A stretch of 64,000 nucleotides of DNA from Citrobacter koseri (GCA_900446925.1 UAVY01000010.1:1-64000), one strand, 5' to 3'. Positions 32,990 through 46,457 are shown, counted from the first letter of the stretch. The notes: generated by a model not told the origin, from the sequence alone. Program-made: numbers and translations.

Positions 32990-33919
32990 ATGTCCAAAAA
33001 GATTGCCGTGATTGGCGAATGCATGATTGAGCTGTCACAGAAAGGCGCAGACGTTCAGCGCGGTTTCGGTGGCGACACGTTGAATACATCCGTTTACATC
33101 GCCCGTCAGGTCGATTCTGCGGCCTTGTCCGTACACTACGTGACGGCGCTGGGCACTGACAGCTTCAGCCAGCAAATGCTGGATTCATGGCAAGGCGAAA
33201 ATGTCGATACCTCCCTCACGCAGCGCATGGAAAACCGTCTACCGGGCCTCTATTACATCGAGACGGACAGCACTGGCGAACGCACTTTCTATTACTGGCG
33301 CAACGAGGCGGCAGCGAAATTCTGGCTGGAGAGCGAGCAGTCTGCGGCAATCTGCGAAGAGCTGGCGACCTTCGACTACCTCTACCTGAGCGGGATCAGC
33401 CTTGCCATTTTAAGCCCGTCCAGCCGCGATAAATTACTGTCGCTGCTGCGCGAATGCCGTGCCAACGGCGGGAAAGTCATTTTTGACAACAACTATCGCC
33501 CGCGCCTGTGGGCAAGCAAAGAAGAGACGCAGCAGGTATATCAGCAGATGCTGGAATGCACGGATATCGCGTTCCTGACGCTGGATGATGAAGACGCATT
33601 GTGGGGTGAAAAGCCGGTTGCCGAGGTCATTGCCCGCACGCACGACGCAGGCGTCCAGGAAGTGGTGGTGAAACGCGGCGCAGATTCCTGCCTGGTTTCC
33701 ATCAAAGGCGAAGAGGTGATTGACGTTCCGGCGGTGAAATTGCCAAAAGAGAAAGTGATCGACACCACCGCAGCGGGCGACTCCTTTAGCGCCGGGTATC
33801 TGGCAATACGTTTAACCGGCGGCGACGCTGCCGAGGCCGCACAGCGCGGGCACCTGACCGCCAGCACGGTCATTCAGCATCGCGGGGCGATTATCCCGCG
33901 CGATGCAATGCCGCAATAA
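32990..33919 (+). CDS. kdgK: KdgK, 2-keto-3-deoxygluconate kinase
   Basis: 309 residues, the same as E. coli. It is a PfkB-family sugar kinase that phosphorylates KDG to KDPG, feeding the Entner-Doudoroff aldolase after pectin or hexuronate breakdown. The ATP-binding and catalytic-base motif is DTTAAGDSFSAGYL near the C-terminus; the N-terminus is MSKKIAVIGECMIEL. The start ATG 32990 is preceded by AGCAGG; 21 additional upstream codons are open but not conserved. Intact frame. Confidence 0.96.
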   Translation: MSKKIAVIGECMIELSQKGADVQRGFGGDTLNTSVYIARQVDSAALSVHYVTALGTDSFSQQMLDSWQGENVDTSLTQRMENRLPGLYYIETDSTGERTFYYWRNEAAAKFWLESEQSAAICEELATFDYLYLSGISLAILSPSSRDKLLSLLRECRANGGKVIFDNNYRPRLWASKEETQQVYQQMLECTDIAFLTLDDEDALWGEKPVAEVIARTHDAGVQEVVVKRGADSCLVSIKGEEVIDVPAVKLPKEKVIDTTAAGDSFSAGYLAIRLTGGDAAEAAQRGHLTASTVIQHRGAIIPRDAMPQ

Positions 33920-33922
33920 CCG

Positions 33923-33990
33923 CACTGTAGGCCGGATAAGCGTAGCGCCATCAGGCGCCGGATGGCGGCGTGACCGCCTTATCCGGCCTA
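33923..33990. repeat. REP pair (BIME) between kdgK and yhjJ
   Basis: TGTAGGCCGGATAAGCGTAG, GCGCCATCAGGCGCCGGATG and CCTTATCCGGCCTAC form two REPs in inverted orientation between convergent genes. Confidence 0.9.
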
Positions 33991-33993
33991 CTG

Positions 33994-35486
33994 CTACTGC
34001 GCAGCTGGGATATCCGTGACTTCCGGGTGGACATCATCGGTTTCTGCGCTTGTTGCTGCTGCTGTCACTGGCGCCATGATTTGATCCCACGTTGCCTGTA
34101 GGTCCTTCATATTCAGCTCCGGTTCGCCCTTCGGCTGAAGCAGAATCAACGCCATATCTTGCGATAGCTGCTGACGCAGGTTTTGATTCAACATCTCAAC
34201 GGTCAGGTTATTCAGGAAGTTCTGCCGTAAACGCTGGTACTGTTCCGGGGCAATATCGACCACCTGATTTTGCAACGAGCGCATCCGTTGGCTGATCAAG
34301 ATATCGGTATCGGTACGCGCATAAGTGGCGAACAGCTTCTGCAACTCCAGATTCTTCTGCGCCACCAGCGCGTTAAACTCCTCTTCCGGCAAGCCGTTAT
34401 CACGGACTTTCGCCAGTTCACGCGCCACCAGCCCCAGGTTCAGATTCAGCTTATCGCCGGGAGATTCAACGTTGATCGCGCACTGCGCACGCAGGAACAG
34501 CACCCGGCAGTCAAAGCCGAGACCAATCTCTTTGGCGTTGTTCTTGCTGAGCGCCTGCTGAACATGCCAGAACAGGGCCTCACGGGCTAAATCCGCCTGC
34601 CAGTAGCGCAGCAGCGCGGCGGACTCGCGAATGGGCTGCCACGGCGTATCCCACATGATGGAGAGACGATCCTGGCGCACGGCGTCAGTCATAATGCTGA
34701 CCGCTTCGGCGCGCAGAGGGGAAAGCGTCGGCACCGGCGCAGGCGTTTCACGTTTGCCTTGCAACTCGCCGAAGGTTTTGTTGATCTGCTCAGAAACCGA
34801 ACGCGCGTCCACGTTACCGACGATAATCAGCGTCATCGCGTCCGGGGTGTACCATTTCTGGTAAAACGCGTTAAGTTTCTCCGCATCCACAGGCTGTTTC
34901 AGCGGCTCGGCCGGATCGTGGCCTAACAGCGCAGACCCTTTCAGACGATAGCGCCACCAACCCTCTTTGGTGTCCATAGGCCAGGTGGCAACCATATCTT
35001 CACTATTGACTGCATGCGCAACCGTCTCTGGCGTGATGGACAGTTTGCCGGAGGTATGCGCCAGATAAGAGAGCGCCTCTTTTAGCAGATCGTTACGGGT
35101 GTTGGGCAGGCTGAGGTTATATAACGTGGAATCATAAGAAACGATAACGGGCGGCACAGGGCGTTTGGGTCAAAGCCCTGCTGCCAGAGTGAACGTGGCT
35201 TGCGCGGCGTCAAGGCCGCCGCTTTGCGTCAGCGCGATACGGGAATGGCATGGCTGAAACCGCTCTGTTGCGTACTTTCGGTGAGCGAACCGGTATTGAC
35301 CAGCAGACGAACCTCAATACGATCGGCTTGGCGCTGCGGGGTAGCTAATACTTGCCACTGTAATCCATTTGCCAGCGTCCCCTGTTGCCATGCCGGTCAG
35401 GCTGGAGCGCATCTGCCTGCACATAGCCGACAGTAAGCCATCATCAGCAGACTGCCCGCTAAGAGTCGAATTTTTGTGCCCTGCAT
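33994..35486 (-). CDS. yhjJ: YhjJ, M16-family peptidase-like periplasmic protein (several indels)
   Basis: About 497 residues. The signal peptide begins MQGTKIRLLAGSLLMMA at ATG 35486. The M16 fold follows, with the conserved second half (LKGSALLGHDPAEPLKQPVD). The zinc-binding HXXEH motif of M16 peptidases is not present: at its place the sequence reads GFSHAIPR, so peptidase activity is doubtful, as for E. coli YhjJ. Single-base breaks near 35442, 35393, 35242, 35196 and 35168; the protein continues in the neighbouring frame each time. It ends in a Thr/Ala-rich tail. Confidence 0.9.
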
Positions 35487-35666
35487 GTAAAACCCCTGAT
35501 CAACAATCCTGGTAATAAAAAAGACAGGCCTGGAAGGCTTATCTGAATATGACGTTAAAAACACTTCGTGTTAGACGCGCGAACATAAAAATGTCACGCC
35601 AGAAGTGAAAAAATCCGAAGCCACATGTTGAGTGATTCGGGTGCAGGGGTCAATTATGCGCAAACA

Positions 35667-35692
35667 CCCGCAGTCCTGGAAGGGACTGCGGG
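35667..35692 (-). terminator. Hairpin after dctA, probable terminator
   Basis: CCCGCAGTCC (35667-35676) pairs perfectly with GGACTGCGGG (35683-35692) around a 6-base loop, 15 bases past the dctA stop on the minus strand. The T-tract is weak (GTGTTTG). Confidence 0.65.
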
Positions 35693-35706
35693 CATAAGAG
35701 GTGAGA

Positions 35707-36995
<1,289 letters not shown>

Positions 36996-37152
36996 AGGGT
37001 GTCCTTGAAGTAAAAACCACAGGTCTTGTAAGGTTATGGTTAACCTGCGGCCTTAAAATAACACCCACACAACATGACAGAAATGCACCTGGATCATAAT
37101 TGAAACAAAAATGTTAAAAACTTTGAGCTGGCTCGCACAAGTCTGACCTTTT

Positions 37153-39167
37153 TTAAGTTTTGTAATCAGGCTGCGCGTTCTTCAGGTAACGTTCTTCAAA
37201 CACATCCGGCGGAACCGCGCGGGCAAACAAGAAACCTTGCGCCACGTCCACCCCTGCCTGCGCCAGCCAGTCGCGCTGCGCTTCGGTCTCCACGCCTTCC
37301 GCAATCATTTTCAGGTTAAGGCTACGCGCCATCAGGATAATCGCCGTAACCATGCTGTCATCCTCCGGCAATCCCTCAACAAACATTTTGTCGATTTTTA
37401 GTATATCGACCGGCAGCGATTTCATGTGCTGAAGCTGACGCAAACCCTGCGTATCCCATACCAAAGTCATCCAGCGCGATGCGTACGCCCGCGCTGCGCA
37501 GCGGGCGCAGGATGGCGGACGGCGGCATGCGGGTCGTCGATGCGTCGGCTTTCCGTTACTTCCAGAATCAATGTATCCGGCTGAATACGATAGCGGCTTA
37601 GCAGCTCCAGCAGATCCGACACCATATTCGGGTGCATGAGCTGCAATGCGGAAAGATTCACCGAGAGCGGCATCATCACGCCGCGCTCCTGCCAGGCGGA
37701 AAGCTGGCGACAGGACTCTTCCAGCACCCAGTACCCGACGGTCACCATCAGACCGCAGGATTCGATACGGTCAATTAACCCTTCCGGGAGTTCCCAACTG
37801 CCATCCGGCTGCTGCACGCGTAATAATGCTTCTGCGCTCAGGACCTTACCGCTGGACATCTCCACCTGCGGTTGCAGCCAGATAGCGAACTGGTGGTTAT
37901 CCAGCGCGTTGAGAATATCGCTCTCTTCCGTCAATCTCTGCTGCGCAGCTTCCCATCTGCGCCGGGTCAAAAGAACTGAATCTGATTTTTACCTTTGCGG
38001 CGGGCGGTAAAGGCGGCGGAGACGGCGCGACCATAAAGCGCCTCAGCCGTCAGGTCGCCGTAAAACATCGCCACCCCGATGCTGCAACTGGGGCGTAGCT
38101 GGATGCTTTCGATCGGCAGCCGTTCATTAATGACCAGTGAGCACTTGCTGACCTAACGTAATCGCGTGCCACGGTTCTTTTACGCGTGCGCGATGATGGC
38201 GAAATCAAAGCCGCTCACCTGCGTCAGCACCATTCGCGGCGCCAGCACCCGATTTCAGTTTTTCCACTAGCGTAAGCAACAGGATTTCCCGCTGCGTCTC
38301 TTTGAGCACGCCTGCGGTATCGCGCAGCGTTTCACAGGTGACAATCATTAACGCCGTCGTCTGCTGACGCGTCACAACCTGTTCCAGAAGCCCCATCAGA
38401 AAAGCCTTGTTGGGAAGCTCGGAAACCGGAAAGCGCATCGCATGATCGTTTTTGCTCAATGCTGTGACGCTGGGCAATCTGCTGATTCAGGTTGTAGCTA
38501 CGCACCAGCATACCGATCTCATCGTCATGATGCAGACGCGGCAGCGCCAGCTGATGGCCCTGTCAGCTCCTGCGGCGGGATATCGTTAAGCTCCCGGGCG
38601 ATTTTGCGTAGAGGATGCACAATCAGGCGGTTCATACACCAGGTTATCGCCACCGTCAGCATCAGCGATAAAAGTAAGTAAATGGTCACTAACGTCGAGA
38701 GCGTGCTCATCACGAACTTATACATGCGGAACGAGTCCGCCTGGAGCACCAGATACGCCAGCGGCTGTGGGGTTGGCTGGCCGCTCAAGGGAATAGACCG
38801 GCAGCGAGATCTGCACCGGCAGTTCAAACAGACGCGTCACCGTCACCGGGACGGAGCGCTCAGGAATAAAACTCATTCGTAGCGCCTGGAATTGGTTCGG
38901 CAGCACCACGTCGGCGCGGCTGACCACGCCCGCAGGCTGAATGCGCGCCAGGATGGTTTCCGCTTCAGGGATATCCGCTTTCAGGATTGCGGCGGACAGC
39001 GGTTCGCGGACAGAACGGGCGATACTTTCCAGTTGCGTAGCCGTGTTATAGCGGTTCTGCTGTACTAAATGAAACAGCAAAACGGTGCAAAAAATAAATA
39101 CAAACACCAGGACAACGGCCGCAACCATTGCCATCTGCTTAATTGTTAACGAGCGGCTGACGCGCAA
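37153..39167 (-). CDS. pdeK: PdeK (YhjK), GGDEF/EAL-domain protein, predicted c-di-GMP phosphodiesterase (many indels)
   Basis: About 650 residues. An N-terminal membrane helix ([17 protein letters not shown]) is followed by a periplasmic loop, a second helix, a HAMP-like segment, a degenerate GGDEF domain and a C-terminal EAL domain. The EAL motif is intact ([13 protein letters not shown]), as are ESRRIDD and VEGVET. The start is TTG 39167 ([10 protein letters not shown]), with GGAGAG at the right distance; the ATG at 39179 is out of frame. At least six single-base breaks lie between 37450 and 38780. It adjoins the cellulose operon it may help regulate. Confidence 0.9.
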
Positions 39168-39267
39168 ATTGACTCTCCATGACTATCCCCAGGCTGCCGC
39201 CAGAGTATACCCGATCGCGCAGACATAAAGAGAGGCCGTATCTGAAAAGGACTTTTCCGAATCATCA

Positions 39268-39390
39268 GTGCCGGATGGCGGCGTGACCGCCTTATCCGGC
39301 CTACGAAAGCGCGCATTGCCAAATGGCGACGTGACCGCAAGCGCGCGTTGTAGGCCTGATAAGACGCGAATGCGTCGCCATCAGGCGTTC
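39268..39390. repeat. REP cluster between pdeK and bcsC
   Basis: Three REP units: GTGCCGGATGGCGGCGTGAC with CCTTATCCGGCCTACG, a diverged GCCAAATGGCGACGTGACCG, and TTGTAGGCCTGATAAGACGC with GCGTCGCCATCAGGCG. Confidence 0.85.
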
Positions 39391-39395
39391 GGCGC

Positions 39396-42300
39396 TTACC
39401 AGTCCGCGTACGGCACCAGCGGCTGCGGCGGTAAATCCATATCGCCCTGCCATCCCGCAGCGGAATAACGCACATACAGCAGGAAATGGCTCGGCGTATA
39501 ATCCTTCGCTTCCTGAATATCAATTGCCGTTCCGAGGAACCAGTTAGACGTCACCCGTCGCTCGATCAGCGCCCGCGCCGTATAACCAAAGCCCTGACTG
39601 CTGCTGCCGCCATTCGTCTGCGTAGCCGCCTCTTCGCGGTAATCCGTCGGGATCAGATTCATCAGCGGATAACGCGGCATGGTTTTGGTGCGTGAATGCG
39701 ACCAGGATACCGAACCGCCCAGTTCCCACGACCAGTTTTCCGTACGCTGCCGCCACAATCACCGGCACGGCGAACGACACATACTCCTGCGGACTGTAAT
39801 AACCGCCATGCCCCAGCGAATACCCGCTCAGGTCTTTGTCGTAGTGCCAGATCATATTGTTCAGGCCGACGGTGACGCGACGGTTTATTCTCATTGATGA
39901 TTTTATAGTAATAGCCCGTCATCCAGCGCACGCGCCAGTTATCCGCGACGTTCTTACCGGTCAGTTGATCGCCGCTCAGCGAAGCCCAGACGCCGTTGGC
40001 TTCACCTTTGTCATAGCTCAGGCTCACACCGCCGCCGTCCGCACGTACGCCGCCCCATTTTGTGCCCGTGTTGCTCGGCGCGTCTTTCTGCCCGCCGAAG
40101 GCCAGCAGAGAGCTGGAGATTGGCCGACGGTGCGCGTTCAGCGTATAGCCCAGCGGCCCGATATCATTGCTGTAGCTCACGCCGCCAACCACATCGACAA
40201 CGTTAAAGCCCATCGGCGTAGTCCCGATATCCCAGCTCCAGGTCTTGTTTTTCCAGCCGACCGCCACGCTCGTGCCGGTATCAGACTGGCTGCGGTTGCC
40301 GCTACAGTCATGCAGCGTACAGGTGCCCCAGTTCTTGTCCCAGGTGCCGTCCGCATGGGTCGAGAAACTGCCGACATCCACGTTCACCAGGTCAGCACGG
40401 AAGAGAACATCCGGCCATCTGACAACGGCGCGTCAACCTGGAACATGGTGGTATGCGCTTTCAGATCGGAGTAGCCGCCGGTGCCGCTCGATCCCCAGTA
40501 ATCATGCTCCAGCGTAACGTTCAGATCCTGCTGTCGGTATAAATCCGCCGCATCGCTGCGCACGCCGCGTTTTTAACCAGTCATCTTTCGCGTCATTACG
40601 GGTCAGGCGAGTAAAGGTGTCATTATCCTGCGGGCGGGGTCGGCGTAATGCCGGAAGCCACCATCGGCGTCTTTGTACGTCTCAAGCGCCTGCTGCGGTT
40701 TCGCCGTTTTGGCGCCTGAAAGCCCGCCGCGTCGCGCAGCACCATCGCAGTTTCCATAGAAGGCGGCTGTGACTTCGCTTGCGGCACAATCGTGTTGAAG
40801 GTCTGCTGCGCCGCGGACGGTATCGCCCAGTTGCGCCTGGGCCCGCGCCATACGGCGCTGCATATTGATGGACAGCGGCTCCCGGTCGCCGGGGCGGGAA
40901 GTTTCGCCAGTTCCACCCGCGCCGCCGCGTTATCGCCCTGCGCAATATAGACTTCCGTCAGGCCAAGTCGGGCATCGACATTACCCGGCTCCCGCGCCAG
41001 AAACCGCATCATAGGCGGGCGCGCGCCGAAGAATAATCGCGCCGCTGCTGCGGCCCAGTCGGCAAGGGTTAAATCAATGCGCGTAGAGGCGGGCTGCTGG
41101 CGAAGCAGCGTTTCCGCTTCCCACTCTTTGCCGCTATCACGCAGGCGGGCTGGCGGTTTCCAGCACCTGATTATTTTGCAGCCTGTCCGCCAGTTCCTGA
41201 ATGTTGCTGTTCCACTGGCTACGCGGCAGATTATTGATATGCGCCATCGCCGCGCGATCCTGATCGTTGCCCGCGAGGTACAGCCCATAGGGCATACACC
41301 TGATCCGGGTCGTTCGGTTTCTGACGCGCCAGCGCGCGCATTTGCGCATCGGCCTGGCTGCGCTGCCGGCGTTCCACAGATCGCGGGACAAACGATACGT
41401 TACCCAGACGCTGCCGGGGTCCAGCGCCAGCCTGCGACGATGCAGTTCCGCCGCCTGCGCCCAGTTCCCCTGGTTTTCCAGCGCTTCGGCCTGCTGCGCC
41501 AGCCGGTCGTTTTCAAGGCTACGCTCAATATCATCAATACTTTGCCGCTGACGACTGGAGAGCGACGCGATAAACGCCGAGGCTTTCTCCGGGGACTGCT
41601 GACGATAGATATTCGCCAGGCCGCGCACGGCGTTGCTGTTGCCGCTGTCCATTCGCAGGCGTCTGCTGATAGTAGCGCTCGGCGGCAGGATAATCTTTAC
41701 GCGCCATCGCCACGTCGCCCAGCCCCAGCACGGCATAGCTGTCGGTATTGTCGATGCTCCTGGCCTGCCGGTAGAGGCGTTCCGCCTGGTCCGGGTTATT
41801 CGCTTTCAGCGCGGGCGTCACCCTGCTGAATCGCCAGCCAGTAGCGGTTTACCTTCAGCAGGCTTTCCCATTTGCCGCGACTGCTGCTGTTCGGGTCCAT
41901 CGCAAGCGCTTTCTGGAACTGCGCCACCGCGCGGGCACGATCGCCACGCTGCGAATAGGCCTGCCCCAGCGCGCCGACGGCTTCGCTGTCACGGTGATCC
42001 GCGCTTACCGCCTGCTGCAATTCCGTTACGGCTTTGCCGCCCTGTCCGGCTTCCACCGCCGCCAGGCCTTGCGCTCTGGCTCTGAACGCCGGGTCGGAAA
42101 GCTGTTGCTGCTGTTCACTCAACTTGCTGCGCGCGGCATTGACGCTGTCGCCTTCGCTAAACACCGTCAGGTATTTTTGCAGCGCTTTTACGCTGGCGTC
42201 GCTGGCAGGCAGATCTTTAATCTGCTGATACCAGAGAGCGGAAGCCGTCGTGCGCCCGGCGCTGGAATTCGCCATCTGCTCTAATACGGCAAATCCCTCA

Positions 42301-42995
42301 TCGCGTCGCCCGCCGTCAAACAGCAACTGCGCCAGCGTGTTTTGCAGGGCGGTATTGCCCGGCGTACTGGCGTTAATTCTTTTAAGCTGATTAATCGCCT
42401 CGTTACGTCTCGCGGGAGATTTCGCCACCGTCGTCCAGTATTCCACCGCCAGATCGCCTTGCGGCGGATGACCTTTAAACAGCGCGTCGTAAGCGGCAAT
42501 CGCTTCTTCGGTATGACCGGTGGTCGCCTGTAAACGCGCCTCCTGCAAGGACTGGCGCCCTTCCGGCGTGGAAAGCATCATCGTCGTGCGGGAGGATTGA
42601 TACGCGCTGGAACTCGGCGCGAGCTGGGAAAGTCTGTCGAGCTGTTTCTGCGCCCCGTCATTGTCGCCCTGGCGCAGCAGGTAGCGAAACCGGGCGGCGA
42701 CCACTTCCGGGTTGTTCGGGTCGATCAGTTCCAGGCGATAAAGCGACTGGCGCACCAAATCCTCACGGTGCGAGGCTTCGCCTAACCGAACCTGTTGCAG
42801 CAACTGCTGTTGCGCGGAAGGCGCCGCCTCAGCGAACGGCATCCAGGCGATGCCGAGCGTCAGGCCGAGCACTGCCCGATGGCGACACTTTAGCGTCTTA
42901 TCCGGCCTACAATCAGCGGCATCCCGTAGGCCGGATAAGGCGTTACCGCCACCCGGCAAAATGAGATGGATGAGACTTAATTTGAACTTGCGCAT
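39396..42995 (-). CDS. bcsC: BcsC, cellulose export TPR/beta-barrel protein (many indels, BIME in the 5' end)
   Basis: About 1190 residues against 1157 in E. coli. A signal region is followed by a long periplasmic array of TPR repeats ([20 protein letters not shown] and similar) and a C-terminal outer-membrane barrel ending [13 protein letters not shown]. It carries cellulose across the periplasm and outer membrane. The start ATG 42995 ([11 protein letters not shown]) overlaps the end of bcsZ by 19 bases. A BIME at 42873-42959 is read in frame between [11 protein letters not shown] and [20 protein letters not shown], splitting the signal peptide. An internal GTG near the second piece is an alternative start. 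Single-base breaks near 41821, 41655, 41370-41290, 41150, 41060-40990, 40890-40740, 40400, 39895 and 39745. Confidence 0.9.
42873..42959. repeat. BIME (two inverted REPs) inside the 5' end of bcsC
   Basis: Outer GCCCGATGGCGACACTTTAG with CGTCTTATCCGGCCTAC, then CCGTAGGCCGGATAAGGCGT with TACCGCCACCCGGCA. About 87 bases, a multiple of three, and open in the bcsC frame. Confidence 0.85.
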
Positions 42996-44089
42996 TCCTG
43001 GGCCCCAGTCAGGTAGTAATTCACCTTTAGCGGTGAAGCGAAAACGATGCTGATCCCATCCTTGTCCGAAAAGCGTTAGCACATAGCTATAGTAGGCATC
43101 GCTACCGGGAAAATTGTCCGCCACGCGCTGTCGCTGCACCGCCTGAGCATCACGGTTTTGCAGGAAAGGCAATAAAGAAGCCGAAAAGCCCACCGGCCCG
43201 TCGCCCTGGGCTTTACCACTGGCGACATCCACCTTCTCTGGCGGAACGCCGTTTTTTGTCGTCAGCGTCGCCATCGGTTTCAGGCGCGTCAGCAGCCGCG
43301 CTTTTTGCGGATCGCCGTCGTGCATCATCCCCGCCCATAAATAAACGCGGATGGCATCGTAACTGCTGACCAGCGTTTTTTCCGGTTTCAGCTGCCAGCC
43401 TTTGTCTTTTTCATAGCGCACCCAGTCCGGCGAGAACCCTTTCGGGGCGGTTTCCATCAGCAAACGCATATTGGTTTCACGCAGCGTGGTCCAGGGCGCG
43501 CCAAAGCGGGTAAAATATTGCGCCAGCTGCGGGGGTAAATAGCTCGGGTTAAAGCGCCAGCGCGTCTTTTCCGCAAAACCCACGATCCCCGGCAGCAGCA
43601 TTGACCCCAGCCCCGGCACCGTTACCACCTCTTCACGCGCAATGCGTTTTAGCAGCGCGGCGCCAGTGTCGGTATAGCGCGACGTTTTCCATAAGCGCCC
43701 GGCTTCCAGCAGCGACCAGGCCATCCAGATATCGCCGTCGGAAGCGGAGTTTGCATCCAGCACCGCCCAGGTCGAGGGGTCTTTCTGCCCCCACAAGCCA
43801 GGCAGGCAGATGCGACTGTAAGGAACCCTGCGCCAGGTTGTTTTGCGTCCAGTCGGAGGATCAGGTCAAATGCCGGCCGATCGTTGGCGGCGAGGGCAAA
43901 GAACAACGCATAGCTTTGCCCTTCCGACGTCGTGATTTTGCGCGCGTCGCTGGGGTCAATCACCCGTCCTTCCTGACTGATATAGTCCTTTTTGAACTGT
44001 ATCCATGCCGGCCACGTACAGGCCGCCTGCACGCTGACGGTCGCCAGCATCAGGGCAGTTAACATCCATCCACGCAGCGCGTTCATCAT
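42977..44089 (-). CDS. bcsZ: BcsZ, periplasmic endo-beta-1,4-glucanase (cellulase; indels)
   Basis: About 369 residues after correction. GH8 cellulase of the bcs operon that trims or proof-reads nascent cellulose in the periplasm. The signal peptide [20 protein letters not shown] ends near [10 protein letters not shown]. The general-acid Glu is in [17 protein letters not shown] (about residue 55). The family [11 protein letters not shown] follows near residue 110. Single-base insertions near 43855, 43796 and 43003-43006; removing the last gives the normal ending DWGQECASSN with stop 42977-42979. The start is ATG 44089, four bases past the bcsB stop. Confidence 0.93.
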
Positions 44090-44092
44090 CGA

Positions 44093-46447
44093 TTACTCGT
44101 TATCGGGATCGAGTCGACGACGGCTGATAATGCGCAGCAGACGCCACAGAACCCCAGGCCAACAGCACGACGCTAACCGCCGCCAGTATCGCCAGCAGCA
44201 CCGGATGATTCGATAACGCGTACCAGAGGCGTTCGAACCACGGTAAATGCCCTACGTAGTAAATATCGCCCACCCGCAGGCTGTTGACGCCAGACTCGCG
44301 GATCACCGACACGGAGCCAAACATGGCGGCGCGTTTTCCGCTGTCGTTCATCGCTTCGGTCAGCAGTTCATACCCGCGCGGGCTGTCTGCCAGCAGCGCC
44401 ACCACGCTACGCTGGTCGTTGAACGGCGACTGGAAGCCCACTACCGCCGCCATCGCGCCAGCAGAAGTGATGGTGGATTTCGCATCCGGCGCGCGGTCGG
44501 CCTCATCCGGCATGATGCTCGGGAAGGTCGTCTGGCGCATCGGCGTGTTCACCCAGCTTTGCGTCGCCTGTACCAGCAGGTCGATGCGTTTGTCATCTTT
44601 CAGTGCGTCGGGGATTGTCCCGATCACCATAATATCCGCGTCTTTACCCTGAATCTGGCGGCTATCGTCCGGTGATATTCAGGTTAATCGACGGGAAACC
44701 GGTCTGCGCGCCAATCGTTCCGGTCACATCCAGCAGCGTTTCCATCTGCGCTTCGTTCGGGTTTTTCGGCATCACGGCAATGGTTTCTGAAAGGTCAGCC
44801 ATCCGGCTGAACGGGAAGCCCGCGTTGGCGAAGGCACGCAGGTCCGGCATCGCGATAAAGTGATAATATTTCGAGAAATCAATGGTGGAGTCGTCGCCAA
44901 TCACCACATGGTTTTGTACCGGCTGGAATGTCACGCAATTATCCACCGAGCCGCCCGGCATCGGGTTCATGTACTGGAAGTCAAAGCGCAGCTGGTTCAT
45001 CGCCCCCAGCTTCAGCGCCGGGATCGACACGTCCGTTTTACCGTCAATCAGCCCCTGCAATACCGGCAAACGCAGCAGCAGGCGATTGCTTTCCTGGGTG
45101 CTGTTCAGGCTGAACGCTTGCAGGAACTGATCGTTCAGGCTGATATCCATACGCGAGCTGTCTTTGCTCGGCGGCGTGGGTGTAACGGTAGTTGAGGTTC
45201 ATATCAAGTACCGTTGCTGCGCAGCAGATAGAGATCCGGCGGCAGATTCAGCGACAGCGAAATCGCCGCAGGTTCCAGCCCGGTGGACTGGAGCTGTTCT
45301 TTATAGGTTTTCAGCTCGCCGAACGTCACCGCACGGTCAGTACGTACCCAGTTCGGCGCATCATAAGGTTTACGCGCCAGCAGAGGCTTCACCTCATCCA
45401 CCACCACGCTGTCGCCACGGAACAGGATATTCCCTTGCGCAATGCCTTTCGCCGCCTGCAACAAATCGTTATCGTCGCGGCCAAAGACCACCAGCAGCTT
45501 CACATATGGGTTGTCCGGGTGGCTGATCATCTCAATCACCGGCGCTTTTACCGGCGGAATGATCGCGCAGGAAATCAGGGCGCTTGTCGTTCGTGGCAAA
45601 GACGATGGCATTACGATCCGGCAGCGTGTTGTACATCACCGGGAAATGCTGGCCGCGCCAGCCTGCGCGCGAACCGAACCATGAAGAGACAATGGATGCC
45701 GCCTGCTGCTGCATCAGATCCGGCGAACCGGCAAAGACCACAGGCAGCGTAACCTGGCGGTTGTCCCGCGGATCGAAGAACGGCACCGGGAAGTGCGACA
45801 GATCGTTTTTCACCGGCAGGGTCTGGTACGTCAGATCCAGCACGCTGCTGCGGCCAACATCCAGCCAGAGCGTACTGCTGGCCGGGTTTTCGCAGACATC
45901 ACGATAGTGCCCGACGAACTCCAGCCGCACGCGGTTAAAATCGGTGATAAAGAGCGGGTTGATCGGCATCTGGGCCAGCGTCTTTTGCCCAGTTGCTCTT
46001 TCGTGACCGGCAACACGCCCATCAGCTCATCATTGAGGTAGACCTTCAGCTGCGACTGGATCGGCAGCAACGACGGCGACGGGGTGTATTCCAGGTTCAG
46101 CATCGCTTTCGACACCACCTCATCGCTGCGCATACCGAACTCAATGCTGCCATTCGGGTTCACGCCACGCAGCACCATGCTGCCCGGCGGCGGCGCGATT
46201 TGCGCGAAGGTCAGCTTCACATCGCGGGAAGGCCCGTTTTGCGCCACCACGGGCGCATCGGCGCCCGGCACGCCCGGCATTACCTGGCCGACGGCTGCTC
46301 CGGCGTTTCTGGCGCAGGCGCTGTCGGCGCTTGCGCTGGCTCAGCATTGATCAATGGTTGCGTTGCAGGCGTCGCATTCGTCATGAAAGTGGGGAAAGCG
46401 CTTATCCCCATAGCCACTGCATAAACCCAGGAAAGTTTTCTTTTCAT
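44093..46447 (-). CDS. bcsB: BcsB, cellulose synthase regulatory subunit (many indels)
   Basis: About 780 residues. Periplasmic, tail-anchored partner of BcsA that is needed for cellulose synthesis and guides the polymer. A signal peptide (MKRKLSWVYAVAMGISAFPT) is followed by a Pro/Ala-rich linker, alternating carbohydrate-binding and flavodoxin-like domains, and a C-terminal transmembrane helix (PVLLAILAAVSVVLLAW), with the corrected end LRIISRRRLDPDNE. Breaks near 46290, 45985, 45560, 45205, 45155, 44660 and 44140. The start ATG 46447 lies 10 bases past the bcsA stop. Confidence 0.93.
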
Positions 46448-46457
46448 CGCGTTATCA

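Noticed and set aside
42977..43796. A BcsZ-BcsC fusion protein (one open frame 41796-43796)
   Set aside because: The fusion arises from one extra C in the run at 43003-43006. Without it bcsZ ends with DWGQECASSN and a stop, and bcsC starts in the overlapping frame.
39396..46447. Loss of the cellulose operon by mutation of bcsB, bcsC and bcsZ
   Set aside because: The indels are dense but conserved protein sequence is kept in alternating frames over the whole length, which would not survive real loss of function for long.
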